64,000 nucleotides of DNA from Trichomonas vaginalis G3 (GCF_026262505.1 NC_067208.1:2976001-3040000), one strand, 5' to 3'; positions 38,030-48,866 are shown, counted from the stretch's first letter. Made by a program: numbers and translations. The notes: generated from the letters alone by a model not told the origin.

Positions 38030-38130
38030 TAACTAAGAACAAAAATTAATTTAACAAAAACATTATAATGAATATTAAATGTTGAACAATTGTCCAAATC
38101 AATTGTTTCTCAATTTAGCGTTGTTCAGAT

Positions 38131-38357
38131 TTAAGATCTTCCTGCTGTTTTCTTTCTTTCAAGAATTAAATTGAATATGTTATACCCTTGTTCATTCGAT
38201 TTGCTAAGCATTTCTTCAAAATTACCGTAGCAGTATACTTTATTTAGATCATCAATAAACAAGAATTTGGCTGTATTTTTTACGTCGCAAATAGTTGCAA
38301 TTGAGTATGATCTAGTATCTTTGTTCCTGAAAAATATTGCAAAAGGGTAATAATTAT
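38131..38357 (-). pseudogene. Coding-like fragment, about 75 codons, unknown
   Basis: A short open frame with no ATG at its start and a credible amino-acid pattern: YYPFAIFFRNKDTRSYSI, then AKFLFIDDLNKVYCYGNF, ending LILERKKTAGRS before a TAA at 38131. It sits between the helicase and the pogo-like transposase and matches neither. It may be a leftover exon or gene end cut by the transposon insertion. Function unknown. Confidence 0.35.
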
Positions 38358-38361
38358 AATA

Positions 38362-40553
38362 TCACTCGCATGATGAATTGAGAGATAATAACATTTCAGG
38401 TTCGAATTCCCCAATCCAACACACACATAAATATTTTGGCCATCTTGCTAGTTTCTTCAAGAAAATATTTTTATCTTGAAGTAATAGTTGTGGTTCGATT
38501 GGATTGGAAATATCAGGATCGTTTTGTTTATAAAAAAGAAAATGGTCTATCATATTGAACGAATATAATTTTTTTTCCTTGTTTAAATTAGCTAATTTTG
38601 TGAAAAAGTAAAAAAGATAGTCTGCTGGATATTTGAGATCTTTTGGCAATATTTCAACAATTTTTTTGATTTCAGAGTTGATTGATGATTTATTATTGGA
38701 AGTTAATATCTTTCCAACATCTTTGAGCAATATTGCATAATCTGACTGATCTTCATTTTTCAATTTCATCTTTAAATCAAAATGTTTCTTCATAATCGGA
38801 TTAAATTGTAAAAATTCAAAAACTACATTCAGAGATGATAAGTCCATTGCAAAAGGTAAAAATGGATCAAAATTACTTGCTTTTGGTATCATGTTTTTCT
38901 GAATAAATGATGGTTGAGAAGAAGAAACATCAATTGAAAATTCCTGAGAAACGTCTGCTACTTGAGATGTTTCAACATGTTCATCAGCATGCAATGACTG
39001 ATATAGCGCAGCATCTAAACCATGATGATAAACAATCATTCGATCATTTGATTTGCTGAAATCATTATCAGTTAATTTGTTTATAAAATTGATATCTGTG
39101 AGAAGAGTTGATGTGATTCTTAATCTCCAGGGATATTTGAGTCGAATTTCTGTTTCAACATCAATATCAAGCGGTGTAATTCCTTTTCTTTCCAATAACA
39201 TGTTGAGTGAAAAGGGGAATAAGCCTGTACATGCAAAAGCAATTCCACAAGTGGTTCTTGTGAATGAAATCTTATACGCTTCGATAGCTGCATTATATAA
39301 AATTTTTTCTTTAAATTCAGATGCTTTGCTTGGATCTTTGAGGATAGCATTTTTGTATAATAAGTCGTATTGTTTTTGAATTTTTGTTTTGTAACTATGG
39401 GCAATTACGACATCAAACGGCTGCATTGCGTGAGTGCAATGGGCCGGGAAAGTTATTAACTCAATTTTATGTTCTCTGAACAGCTCTAATGCTTTTTTGT
39501 TCCTGCGTGAAATGTGTGAATCTAATAGAAGATAGTGTGTTTCTCTCAAATGCGGTTCACCAAAATTCTTATTTACAAAAGCAATAAAATGCTTAGCCCA
39601 ATCTAAAAACAGCTTTTTTGTCATGTATCCCGATTCATTTGCAGCAAGCAGAGCCTTACCAACACATGCATTTGTAATATGAGGAGGAATTTCTTCTCCG
39701 TTTTTAGTCTGACGGATAAGCATTGGATCAAAGTAGGCTCCGGCTGCATTGAAAGTACAAACAACAGACACATGAGAACGGAGTATATGATCATCGGAGG
39801 ACTTGATTTCTTCAACTTGCTGCTTAACATGATCTTTGTTGATCACATACACTTTTTTTTAGATGTTTCGCACAAATGGGTCTCATTCATATTCCAGAGA
39901 ACGTTTGGATCAATCCCTTGAAGGATGCTACAAAATTGAAGCATCCAACGCACTAATGTAAGACGAGTGCAATAATGTTTACGGACTTCTTCGATAGTTT
40001 CTGATTTGCCTATTGAAAAATTAAACTTTGGCATAATAGCTTTGATAAAACTTTTAACTTGTTCTTTCATATCTTGATTATTAAGATGTCCTATTTTTTC
40101 GTTAAGTTCATTAACTTTCTCTGTTATTTTCGGCTATATAAAAGTTTGTAAAAACATAATTCTTTCACATGCTATTTCGTAAGCAAAGTCTGCAGCTTTT
40201 TCAAGTGTCAAACCACTATTCATCTCAACTTTTTGTTCCATATATTTAAGAAAAGATATTTCATCTGCTTGTGACACTGTGGCATCATTTAAGGTGTTTT
40301 TATTAAAATAATATCTATCTCCATTTAATGAAGCCCAAATGCACCGAGCTACTTTATTACCCATAGCCTTTGGACTATATTTAACGGAATTATAAAAAAT
40401 TGCATTTATATATCTGCCGATAAATGTTTGTGAAACACCCAATAGATGTAAACCCGTTGCCCACACTTGTTCTTCGGAAGCAAAGTAGAAATTTACCACA
40501 AATTAAGTCATTGCGCTTCGAAACTTTGCAAAATCATGATTTGCGAATGGCAT
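38362..40553 (-). pseudogene. Pogo/Tigger-like (DDE_1) transposase, decayed
   Basis: Three minus-strand frames in order code one transposase. 40134-40499 gives an N-terminal HTH-type region (EEQVWATGLHLLGVSQTF); a likely start ATG lies at 40553. 39843-40070 gives the first catalytic segment, NMNETHL, where pogo proteins usually have N-x-D-E, so the first acid is Asn here. 38362-39852 gives LLLDSHISRRN, LITFPAHCTHAMQPFDVV and the C-terminal region. There are at least two frameshifts: one between about 40070 and 40134, the other at a run of eight T at about 39852-39860, possibly a recent slip or a base-calling error. Known role: cut-and-paste transposition. It could not make active protein as read. 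No TIRs were found. Confidence 0.75.
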
Positions 40554-40669
40554 ATTCAAATTTTTAAGAATTAGAATAAAATGATAAAAAATGTTAACAA
40601 CTTGAAACATTTTTGTCTTAGGATATTCTTCCTTTTTGGGAACTTGTGAAAGCCACCACTCAAACCAAA

Positions 40670-40850
40670 CATAGACAGAAGCATTCTATCACGCAACAAC
40701 CCGATGCTAACTCACGCCACACATAGACAGAAGCATTCTATCACGCAACAACCCGATGCTAACTCACGCCACACATAGACAGAAGCATTCTATCACGCAA
40801 CAACCCGATGCTAACTCACGCCACACATAGACAGAAGCATTCTATCACGA
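40670..40850. repeat. 52-bp tandem repeat
   Basis: Three full and one partial copy of a 52-bp unit with CATAGACAGAAGCATTCTAT and CACGCAACAACCCGATGCTA; unit starts at 40670, 40722, 40774 and 40826. Copies are identical apart from the edges, so the array is recent. It is GC-richer than its surroundings. Confidence 0.95.
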
Positions 40851-40856
40851 ATCCAC

Positions 40857-41000
40857 CTAATTTGATATTAATTTTTATTAATCTTATTTTCATTACTATA
40901 TGCAACCAACCAATTTGACATTAATTTTTATTAATATATTTTTCATTACTATATGCAACCACCCAATTTGACATTAATATTCATAAATATATTTATCAAA
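40857..41000. repeat. Degenerate ~60-bp direct repeat, AT-rich
   Basis: Two and a half copies of an AT-rich unit with AATTTGACATTAATTTTTAT and CATTACTATATGCAACCA, directly after the 52-bp array. This continues to the end of the Mutator-like gene at 41113. No coding potential. Confidence 0.75.
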
Positions 41001-41112
41001 CTTATGTGCACCCAACGAATTTTCAAATTCCTATCAACCACTTCTTTATTTTTATATTTTACAATTCTTTTATATACAAATTTAATACAAACTTTTTATT
41101 CACTCATCATCT

Positions 41113-43365
41113 CTACTTCTTTATTATCTTCAATCTCATTCTAGCAGCTCTCGCATCTTTTACTTCCTTCATTAATTCAGGCAAGTATTTTTCCAACCAA
41201 ATTTCTGGTTTATTTTGTAATGCAGATTCATAATTTTTTGATTGTTTTTCCAGAGAATTGATTAAATCTTTGGCATCTTGGAACGTTTCAAGATTATAAA
41301 GCAGTTTTACGACTAAAACTGCTTTATTTTTATCGTCAATATCAATAAATTCTGCGTATTTTGATATTTCGATCGGCGAACTCTTTTCTTTGTGATCCAC
41401 GAGTTCATCCTGATCACCTACATTTTTATCGATTGGGAATTCTATGATTTCACCTACGTTTTCTCCTATTTTCATAACATGTATGCCTGCAGAGGGAACA
41501 TGACTCTTATTCATAAAGAAATCCTTGCAATATTTACAAGGATTCTTATCAGTATTAATATCATTATAGGAGAATCCGCAATGTATGCATTTTTCGTTTA
41601 ACAAGTCATTCTTCTCGCGTTTTTGCTTATTAATGGGATCAATTGATTCATTAATCCTAATGATAGTATCATTCAGAATGAATTTGATGAAAGTAGAAAA
41701 GTTTCTTGCTTTTTTTGCAAGTTCGTTAATGTGTCTATGCTTACCCTCTGCACTATTATTAGTGCTTATAGGTGGAATGCGGTGGTATGCTGCTAAATGC
41801 TCTTGATCTTTATATATCTGCTTCCATTTTTCCAGCTGCTCATCTGATATATTCTTTGTAGCATACATTTTCTGAACCGATGGATCAAAACATTTGTAAT
41901 TGTCCTCAAAATCTTGGGCCGATTTTGATAATAATACTATCAGAGCAAAAACATGTAGTAAAGTATTATTGCCCATGGTTCCGAGATAGTGCCTAATACA
42001 GATATAATTTTGGAAATGATTCGTATTCAAAAATTTTAAAACTCCAGTACCTAAATCGCTCATCCATTTGATTCTTGAAAAGTGCTCCATAATGTTTAAT
42101 GATTTAAATTCAATATTCATGGCTGTAAGCCACCGTTGATAAGCAGCGGATGATTCGCTGCGCCCTATGTATATCCCTAGAGGGTAACCTCGCATATAGT
42201 AATTACCACGAGGAAAAATAAATATATATTTCGGCCATGAAAAAGTAGCATCTAAGTGAATTAAATTACACTCCAACGCCAAATTTCCTGATTCGCTTGG
42301 AATATATATAAGAAATTCTATAGGATTTCCATTGACGAATAAACTATCACTTCTTATCGTTGTGCTATAATTTACATAAAATTTCCCGGGATATGAAGTT
42401 AAGATATCACCAATCTCATTATCATGCTTTATTTTTTCCTGTATTTCATCTTGCAGAGGATGTCCTGGGAGATCAACTTTCGTTATTTGAATGTACCATT
42501 TTAACCTCCCTGAAAACTCTTTGGGTAATTTTATGTTTTTCATGTTTTTTGGTACAGTAATCATCCACAACGTATCTGATACTTTTGAATATTCAAAGGA
42601 TACGATTTTGTCATACAATGTGATCTTAAAGTAATAATAATTATCTGTAGAAATTTTTAAAGGGGAATAATCTTCGTTTTGAAGTAGAAAATAATTTAAG
42701 TTTACAGATCGATCAGAACTTATATTGGAAAGGCCCAAATGAATAAATGCTGGCATTTGTTCCAAAAACTTCAATGTTTGTTCATAAGTTAACACATTGA
42801 TATGAATACCAGGGCTTATTATAATTAATTGCATTGATTTGAGTTTTTCAATATCAGTATTTTTAGAGCATTCAAAACAAATATGGCAACCATCTATTGT
42901 AATTGGAGACCGATCAACTGGAATTTTTTCTATGGATTCATGAAATTGTTTGATCGCTGTAAATTTAATACCCATGATTTGTTCAAAATCTGCTTGAATT
43001 TTTTTGTCAGCTTTCAAACAAGCTTTTGCTAAAATTTTCAGAAGGTCATTGTTTTTTATTTGATTCAAAACATTAAAGTTCTTGTACATAAAATCATTAT
43101 TTTGAATTAGGGCCTCATGGAAGATTAAATGAATCTTTAAACGAATAACTTTGCTTTCATTCAAATTCATTACTGATATAATATTATTTGTTGAAACAAT
43201 CGAAGAGAGTAATGGATTTCTAAATGTAGAAAATAACTCTGAGATATTGTATGCAAAAGATAAAACATACTTGATTTGGTTTGTAAATTGATAAGTCTGC
43301 AAATTGAATTTATCATTCATTTTGAAAATTGTTTCGTTTGGGCTTGACATTATCAATGCTTTCAT
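41113..43365 (-). CDS. Mutator-like (MULE) transposase with C-terminal zinc knuckle
   Basis: About 750 residues from the first ATG at 43365 (the frame is open ten codons further on a TTG). The MULE core: LIHLDATFSWPKYIFIF with the first Asp, then PLGIYIGRSESSAAYQRW, SDLGTGVLKFLN with the second Asp, CIRHYLGTMGN, and STNNSAEGKHRHINELAKKA with the catalytic Glu. After it comes a Cys4 zinc motif CIHCGFSYNDI / CKYCKDFF. The N-terminal third resembles a MULE DNA-binding/helical region with CHICFECS. The C-terminal 130 residues are acidic then basic helical. All three acids are in place and the frame is whole. A terminal-repeat-like sequence begins at 43389, just upstream of the start; no matching copy is seen on the other side. 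Confidence 0.75.
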   Translation of the reverse strand: MKALIMSSPNETIFKMNDKFNLQTYQFTNQIKYVLSFAYNISELFSTFRNPLLSSIVSTNNIISVMNLNESKVIRLKIHLIFHEALIQNNDFMYKNFNVLNQIKNNDLLKILAKACLKADKKIQADFEQIMGIKFTAIKQFHESIEKIPVDRSPITIDGCHICFECSKNTDIEKLKSMQLIIISPGIHINVLTYEQTLKFLEQMPAFIHLGLSNISSDRSVNLNYFLLQNEDYSPLKISTDNYYYFKITLYDKIVSFEYSKVSDTLWMITVPKNMKNIKLPKEFSGRLKWYIQITKVDLPGHPLQDEIQEKIKHDNEIGDILTSYPGKFYVNYSTTIRSDSLFVNGNPIEFLIYIPSESGNLALECNLIHLDATFSWPKYIFIFPRGNYYMRGYPLGIYIGRSESSAAYQRWLTAMNIEFKSLNIMEHFSRIKWMSDLGTGVLKFLNTNHFQNYICIRHYLGTMGNNTLLHVFALIVLLSKSAQDFEDNYKCFDPSVQKMYATKNISDEQLEKWKQIYKDQEHLAAYHRIPPISTNNSAEGKHRHINELAKKARNFSTFIKFILNDTIIRINESIDPINKQKREKNDLLNEKCIHCGFSYNDINTDKNPCKYCKDFFMNKSHVPSAGIHVMKIGENVGEIIEFPIDKNVGDQDELVDHKEKSSPIEISKYAEFIDIDDKNKAVLVVKLLYNLETFQDAKDLINSLEKQSKNYESALQNKPEIWLEKYLPELMKEVKDARAARMRLKIIKK

Positions 43366-43388
43366 GATTGGTGTAACATTATCTATAT

Positions 43389-43620
43389 TAGGCAAAATCG
43401 CAACCGAATTTTTAAATCTAGATTTTGATGATAAATTGTGATTTTTAGCTTAAATCGCGATTTTTTAAAAATCGCGAACAGAATTTTTTCGCGATTTATT
43501 AATAAATCGCGATTTGAACGATAAATTTCGATTTTTTTTAAAAAAATCGCGATTCGGGAAAAAATTGCGACTTTTTGAAAAATCGCGAACTTTCAAAAAA
43601 ATCACGTCCTTAATTTTGGT
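43389..43620. repeat. TIR-like AT-rich repeat with ATCGCGATTTTTT motifs, copy 1
   Basis: Starts TAGGCAAAATCGCAACCGAA and continues as a set of short palindromes built on AAATCGCGATTT. The same opening recurs at 44152 (same orientation) and at about 50461 (inverted). It sits directly upstream of the Mutator-like gene, so it may be that element's terminal repeat, also captured in the larger inverted repeat. 43621-43940 after it is AT-rich spacer with no gene. Confidence 0.75.
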
Positions 43621-43940
43621 CTTTTTCGGAGTGATAAGTCGTCCTTTAAGTAATATTTTTTTTCTCGAATTGCTAATTGAAAAATTAAATTCGAGAAAAG
43701 AGATTACAATAGTATTGTATGGACTATAATCCTACTACTATAACACTTTTTTTGTGAAAATCACACTTTTTTAAAAAAAGATATCAAATTGAAAAAAAAT
43801 TATTCTTATTTTTACTTATACTGTAGGGCACATTCATTGGTTATGAAAATCACATAGTATGAATACTCAATCCCAAATATCTTAAAAAAATATTCTAAAA
43901 TATTAGACTCGATTTTAGCAATTGTATTCTAATCATAATA

Positions 43941-45771
43941 TATCTGACATCATCTATATATATATAGCTTCTTTTATAAAAGATAAAAAAATAAATTATT
44001 TATAAATTAATGTTAATTTTTTAATGATTTATAAATAAATATATTTTAATGCATCGTCTATATATAGATGTAACAAAAAAAGTCACACAACCCGCACTCA
44101 TCTACTACTGCAGTTAAATTTGAATCAATTAATATTCTAAATTCGTGTAATAGGCAAAATCGCAACCGAATTTTAAAATCTCGATCGCAAAGAAAAATTT
44201 CGATTTTTTATAAAATCGCGAACTTCTGAAAAATTGCGAACAGAAAAAAATCGCGATTGTTTTTGAAATCGCGTTTTATTAGAAGTACGCGATTTATAAA
44301 AAATCGAAATTAGATTAAAATATAGCGTCTAAAACCAAATTGCGAACAAGTTATGTATTGATTAAGAAAAATATATTTAAGATGAAGAATTGCTTGCTAT
44401 GATGTACTGATTCATGATCAGTACATCATAGCAAGCAATTCTTTACATGAAGTTCGAAAACTTGGGTGCAATCAGATCTGATTGCACCCAAGTTTTCGAA
44501 CTTTGTATAGGGAATTAAAGGTGAGAGATATATAGTCTATCTATATATCTCTCACCCTTTAATTCCACCTCTGTAAGCGATAAAATTTTATCAAATATTT
44601 TATACTACGAGAAATTATGGCTTTGTTTCATAGACGTATTGAATTTACCGATTGTGTTAAAATGAGATCGCTTAATCTTTAAATTTATTAAGTTAATCAA
44701 ATTTTTGATTAAACGCAACGATGTTTTGTGAAATCAAAACGATAAATATTCAATGCAAACGCACCTGAGCTATGTTCCTTTATTGCAGCCATTAAACATT
44801 TGTCTGGCTCACAATTTGAGAGCACTTCACCTAAATAATGCTATAATGAAAATTGAATTAATAAAAATCGTTTCTTCAAATAAACTTCACAAATATATTA
44901 TCATTATGTGAATTTTTACTTATAAAATTAAATACATATTTAGTTTCTAGTATTTTTTTTTCTATTGTCATTCAAAATATAGCTACAAAACGAAGAACCA
45001 TAATTTTGATAAACACTAAATGATAATATGATTTATAATATAAATAAAATATTTTCAAGTCCAATAAATCAAAATTGATATTTTTTAAAAAACTAATTAA
45101 GAATTCAGTGATAATTTTATCAAATATTACAAGACAATATGATTTATAAGCAGAATAAAATATTTATTATTAAATTTGAAAAAACACTTTTTTTATAAAA
45201 AAAAATTCGGGCTATTTATCTTATATATATATTATACAATGATTTGACATATATAGTATAATAGAAATATCATAAAAACTAACATCCATTCGAATAAAAT
45301 ATACTTTGTCCATTTACGAGTCATCAGCAATATAAGTTATACTATAATTTTCCACTTTACATCCAGAACTAGTGCATATCGATGGCTTCGATGGCGTTTT
45401 ATCGATTTATCACAGGCGAAATCATTATCAAGAAGTCATCGGCAGCCATTTCATTCTAGAATATCGAACTATTTGCTTACAATTTAATTTAAAATCATCT
45501 GATAATTTTATATTTTATAGGTGTTATATTCACAATGATATATATTTTATAATATTGAACATGAGTTGAACAAATCTCCACCTTACTGAAATAATATATG
45601 TTAATTGAATTCTTATAGGTCTATTGAAATCATATATGTCTATTGAAATATTGTATGCCTATTGAAATTTTATATATCTTTAGAAAAATTGTAAAATAAT
45701 TCAAATTTTCAAGAAAGAGCATTTGACTTCATTTATGAATAAGAAAAAAGGTCATTCGTCCTCAAGCCAAA
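43941..45771. repeat. Long inverted repeat, left arm (1.83 kb)
   Basis: The arm is the reverse complement of 48831-50663 with only scattered single-base and homopolymer-length differences by eye. Its outer end (CTGACATCATC) mirrors the first codons of the gene at 50650, and its inner end includes a copy of the first codons of the transposase gene at 47553-48866 (ATGAATAAGAAAAAAGGTCA at about 45736). So the arm equals the intergenic region between those two divergent genes plus a few codons of each. It contains TIR-like copy 2 (from 44152) and three palindromes (44385-44566). No gene of its own is convincing: the 65-codon frame seen in both arms starts on GTG. Confidence 0.95.
44385..44566. 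repeat. Three consecutive near-perfect palindromes (left arm)
   Basis: Palindrome 1 (44385-44443): 27-bp arms AAGAATTGCTTGCTATGATG... around a TCATG loop. Palindrome 2 (44450-44503): 54-bp perfect palindrome centred on ATCAGATCTGAT, starting AAGTTCGAAAACTTGGGTGC. Palindrome 3 (44511-44566): arms GGAATTAAAGGTGAGAGATA and its complement with one extra base, around TCTAT. All three lie within 182 bp with gaps of 6-7 bp. Confidence 0.98.
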
Positions 45772-47552
45772 TTATCTAATACAAATATTCATAAAAATCA
45801 CATACAGTATATTTGCATTCAATGTCAAATATAATAGCTATCTAATACTTTCGAAAAATTGAGCTTTTGAATATTTTATAAAATTTCTGGTCCAAAAATT
45901 GTGCTTTCACAATATTTTGATGATATCTATAATAATTAGACTACAAATATAAATTGTATAATAAAAAATCAAAATTTGCTTTTGATATCTCAAATCTCGA
46001 TATGAGATATTCAATGTCAAATCAAAGTATTCATAATTAACAGATTTGTATCGTGAATGCTTTCGTTTTGCTTAATACACAATTATGCATGACATGTGTG
46101 TGTGGCTACACAATTCTTTCCGTCCAAAGCGGAGAATTGTGAAGTTTACACCGCATTTCACGGATAATATAATGGAAAAACGATTTTCATGGAATACTAT
46201 TTTTATTAATAGCTTAATAAATGAGCGAGTCTGATAGATATATGTTACGCAAGATATATCCATAGAGAAGTGTTTAAGTATAAAACAATGCGTTATACGT
46301 TATATGTAGGATATAGATGGTTTTTCTCCATTGAGAATTTTGTCATGTGAAAAATCTCTTTTTTAGCTATGATAAAAATACTTTTTATATACTATTATAT
46401 CTCAGTTGATATTGATTCAACATTCTTATTTCACATGATAATATAATAGTATATGTAGCGAGGTATTATATTCTCTTGTGATTTCGATCTATTAATGCTC
46501 ACACAAAAAATTCGCTACATCAAAATTTCCTCGGAAAATTTCACTTTTGCTGCTTTGATTCAACTTTGATGTCCAATGAATACTCAATAAAACTCGAAAC
46601 TCTGATCATGGAGATCTATCATCACATATATAATTATATTGCTTAAATATGTGTATAAATTGTATTTTGGATTTTTCGGATTAAAAAAGGTTAAAAGTGT
46701 CATATTGATATAATTCACATTTTTGATTTCGTTACTTAGAAATGAGAATTGGTCAATAATTTATTATCCATTTGTAATTATAAAGTGTTTTAATGTATTG
46801 TGAGTTCATTTAATTAGGTTTAACTATAATATAAAAATAAATAATCACAATAATAAGTATTTAATTAAAAATGAGTATATTCAGAGATAATGCAGGTTCT
46901 TTTAGTTATTATTTAGGAGGTTTTATTTAGTTAACAACAAATTAAAATAAATATATTAAGGAATGCGTATCAACAATTTTAACATTAATGGAGGTAGATC
47001 AACAATATTAATAATGGGAGTGGGTCAATAATTCAAATACTGGAAATGGCTTAACAATGTTTATTATGGATATGGTTCAACAATGTTTATTATGGAGCTG
47101 GATCAACAATGCAATTAATGGAGGTAAATTAACAACGTCAATAATAGTAGTGGATAAGCAACTCAAATACTGGAAATGAATCAACAATGTTAGTGATGGA
47201 AGTGGATCAACAATGTAATTATTGGAAGTGTATCAATGTTAGTAATGATTGTCAAAATTCGTTTGAAATGTATTAACAAATAAGATGTCAAACCGCAAAC
47301 CGTTGTCACATTTCAAACAAATTTTGACAATCATTACTAATATTGCTTTTATTACAATTATTTCAATAATATCCAATAATATCTTTCAGGTGAACAAAAA
47401 TAAAATATCCAATCAACTCATATCATGTCAAACCGCAAACCCGTCACTTTTCAATCATTTTTGACATTAGCAAATATTAAAAAATATTTTTATTATTTAA
47501 TATTTTTTTATGTTGAATAAAAATTATATTAATATAAAAGATATTTTTTTAC
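45772..47552. other. AT-rich loop of the inverted repeat with minor repeats
   Basis: No convincing gene. 46975-47230 holds a degenerate 25-30 bp tandem repeat with GGATCAACAATG and AATGGAAGTGG. 47239-47271 and 47308-47340 are 33-bp inverted copies (one mismatch) containing AATGATTGTCAAAATTCG. Between and after them the motif GTCAAACCGCAAAC occurs directly repeated at 47287 and 47427. A short hairpin ACAATTCT/AGAATTGT lies near 46100-46140. These may be remnants of small non-autonomous elements. Confidence 0.6.
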
Positions 47553-48866
47553 TCAATATAAGTTGGCGCTATCACTCTCTGAAGCTGAATCTGTGTAATT
47601 ATATGCATCTGTTGTTTCATCCATGCTGTCTAAGTCAAGGAAATCCCATTTTTCTGCGCCTTTACGAAGTGGCCTCCTGTACAAGAGTTTGTTTGTCAAG
47701 CCAGCGCACATGCCAAATGTTTTGTGATAAAAAGTGAGATCATTATCAACATGTAAGGGCCACTTTCCTCCAATTACTCTCCAATATTGTTTGAGTCTGG
47801 AGAAGTAATTTTCCACAATTATTCTGCTGCTTGACAATTTTTTATTGAATGTCTTCTGCTCAGCAGTTAATTCGCTATTTTTTCTGCGCTTGTATGGAAT
47901 TAATGCCCATGGAATAATTTGATGAATTCCTTGATAGCCAGAGTCTGCCAAAAGGACTGGTATTTGATCGATTTCTGCTTTCATCTTATCTGCTTCTGCT
48001 TTTAATTTGCTTATCAATGTGTTGGATTTCCTAAACAAATGAAAATCATGTCTCTTTCCTCTGATTGGTTTGGAATAATGTAAAAGAAATCCTTTTGGGC
48101 TTACAAAGCACTGAGTTTTGATGCAGCATATTTTATGTTTGCCTGAATAATATTTTTCTTGATTGGCACTTCTGGGTATCTCTTGAACTGTGGCATCAAG
48201 TGCTCCCAACATATAAGGATATTCTTTTGATTTTTCGCGATCATCCCATTTAATAAATGATCGCCATTTCACATATTCTCGGCCGATTTTAGAACCAATT
48301 GCATCGATCACATCAATGATAATTTGCCTTGTGTGTGTCTTTTTGATACCGAATTTATCGGCCAATTCTTCGAATCCAGGAGCGTGTTTAAGCCATGTTA
48401 ATGTAATTAATAAACGTGCTTCCATTGAAACCCTAGTATTCTTATAATGATGTAATTCAATTGAAGGGATGAAAAGTCTTATAAGATCTCGAAAATCTTT
48501 GCACGTAAGATTTGTTAATTTAATTAATGTATTATTATCGTCATTGTGTAAAATTTCTTCTATTCTTATTTTAAGTGGTTCTTTTTGTTTTTTTGGAGGA
48601 TCTGGAATTATTGGAGCGTCAGCAAAAGTGGCGATGTAATCGATTTCCCTTTGAGCAAAAAATGCTATTGGATCATCTGTATCTTGAAGTGGTTCAGGAT
48701 TTGGTACGGGCGTGGTATTTTGATGTGGTGAAATACTCTGTGCAGGCGCAGTATTCTGATGTGATGAATGACTTTGTACAGGCGTAGTACTTGGAGCTTG
48801 GGTCCTCTGTGATGCTGATTGAGCAGCTCTTTGGCTTGAGGACGAATGACCTTTTTTCTTATTCAT
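47553..48866 (-). CDS. PIF/Harbinger-IS5-type (DDE_4) transposase
   Basis: 437 residues from the first ATG at 48866 (the frame runs four codons further to a TTG). Residues 1-75 are Ser/Gln/Pro-rich low complexity with three SPHQNT-like repeats. Residues 105-200 hold the HTH-type part (LITLTWLKHAPGFEELADKF). Catalytic domain: YMLGALDATVQEIP with the first Asp, then KGFLLHYSKPIRGKRHDF, VLLADSGYQG with the second Asp, and SSRIIVENYFSRLKQYWRV with the Glu. This spacing and the RGKRHD box are typical of DDE_4 / Harbinger-like transposases. The frame is whole, so it may be functional. Its 5' end lies inside the right arm of the inverted repeat, and its first codons are copied in the left arm. A Myb-like partner was not found. 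Confidence 0.8.
   Translation of the reverse strand: MNKKKGHSSSSQRAAQSASQRTQAPSTTPVQSHSSHQNTAPAQSISPHQNTTPVPNPEPLQDTDDPIAFFAQREIDYIATFADAPIIPDPPKKQKEPLKIRIEEILHNDDNNTLIKLTNLTCKDFRDLIRLFIPSIELHHYKNTRVSMEARLLITLTWLKHAPGFEELADKFGIKKTHTRQIIIDVIDAIGSKIGREYVKWRSFIKWDDREKSKEYPYMLGALDATVQEIPRSANQEKYYSGKHKICCIKTQCFVSPKGFLLHYSKPIRGKRHDFHLFRKSNTLISKLKAEADKMKAEIDQIPVLLADSGYQGIHQIIPWALIPYKRRKNSELTAEQKTFNKKLSSSRIIVENYFSRLKQYWRVIGGKWPLHVDNDLTFYHKTFGMCAGLTNKLLYRRPLRKGAEKWDFLDLDSMDETTDAYNYTDSASESDSANLY

Noticed and set aside
45372-45569. 65-codon frame, identical in both arms of the inverted repeat (also 49032-49229)
   Set aside because: Identity comes from the DNA duplication, not protein selection. It opens on GTG, and most of it is AT-rich low complexity.
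46100-46145. Possible tRNA-like segment around CGTCCAAAGCGGAG
   Set aside because: Only one hairpin pairs; no T-arm or D-arm consensus.
46072-46263. 63-codon minus-strand ORF with a real ATG
   Set aside because: Isolated in AT-rich DNA, no domain, no neighbour in the same orientation within 1 kb, and composition typical of chance frames.
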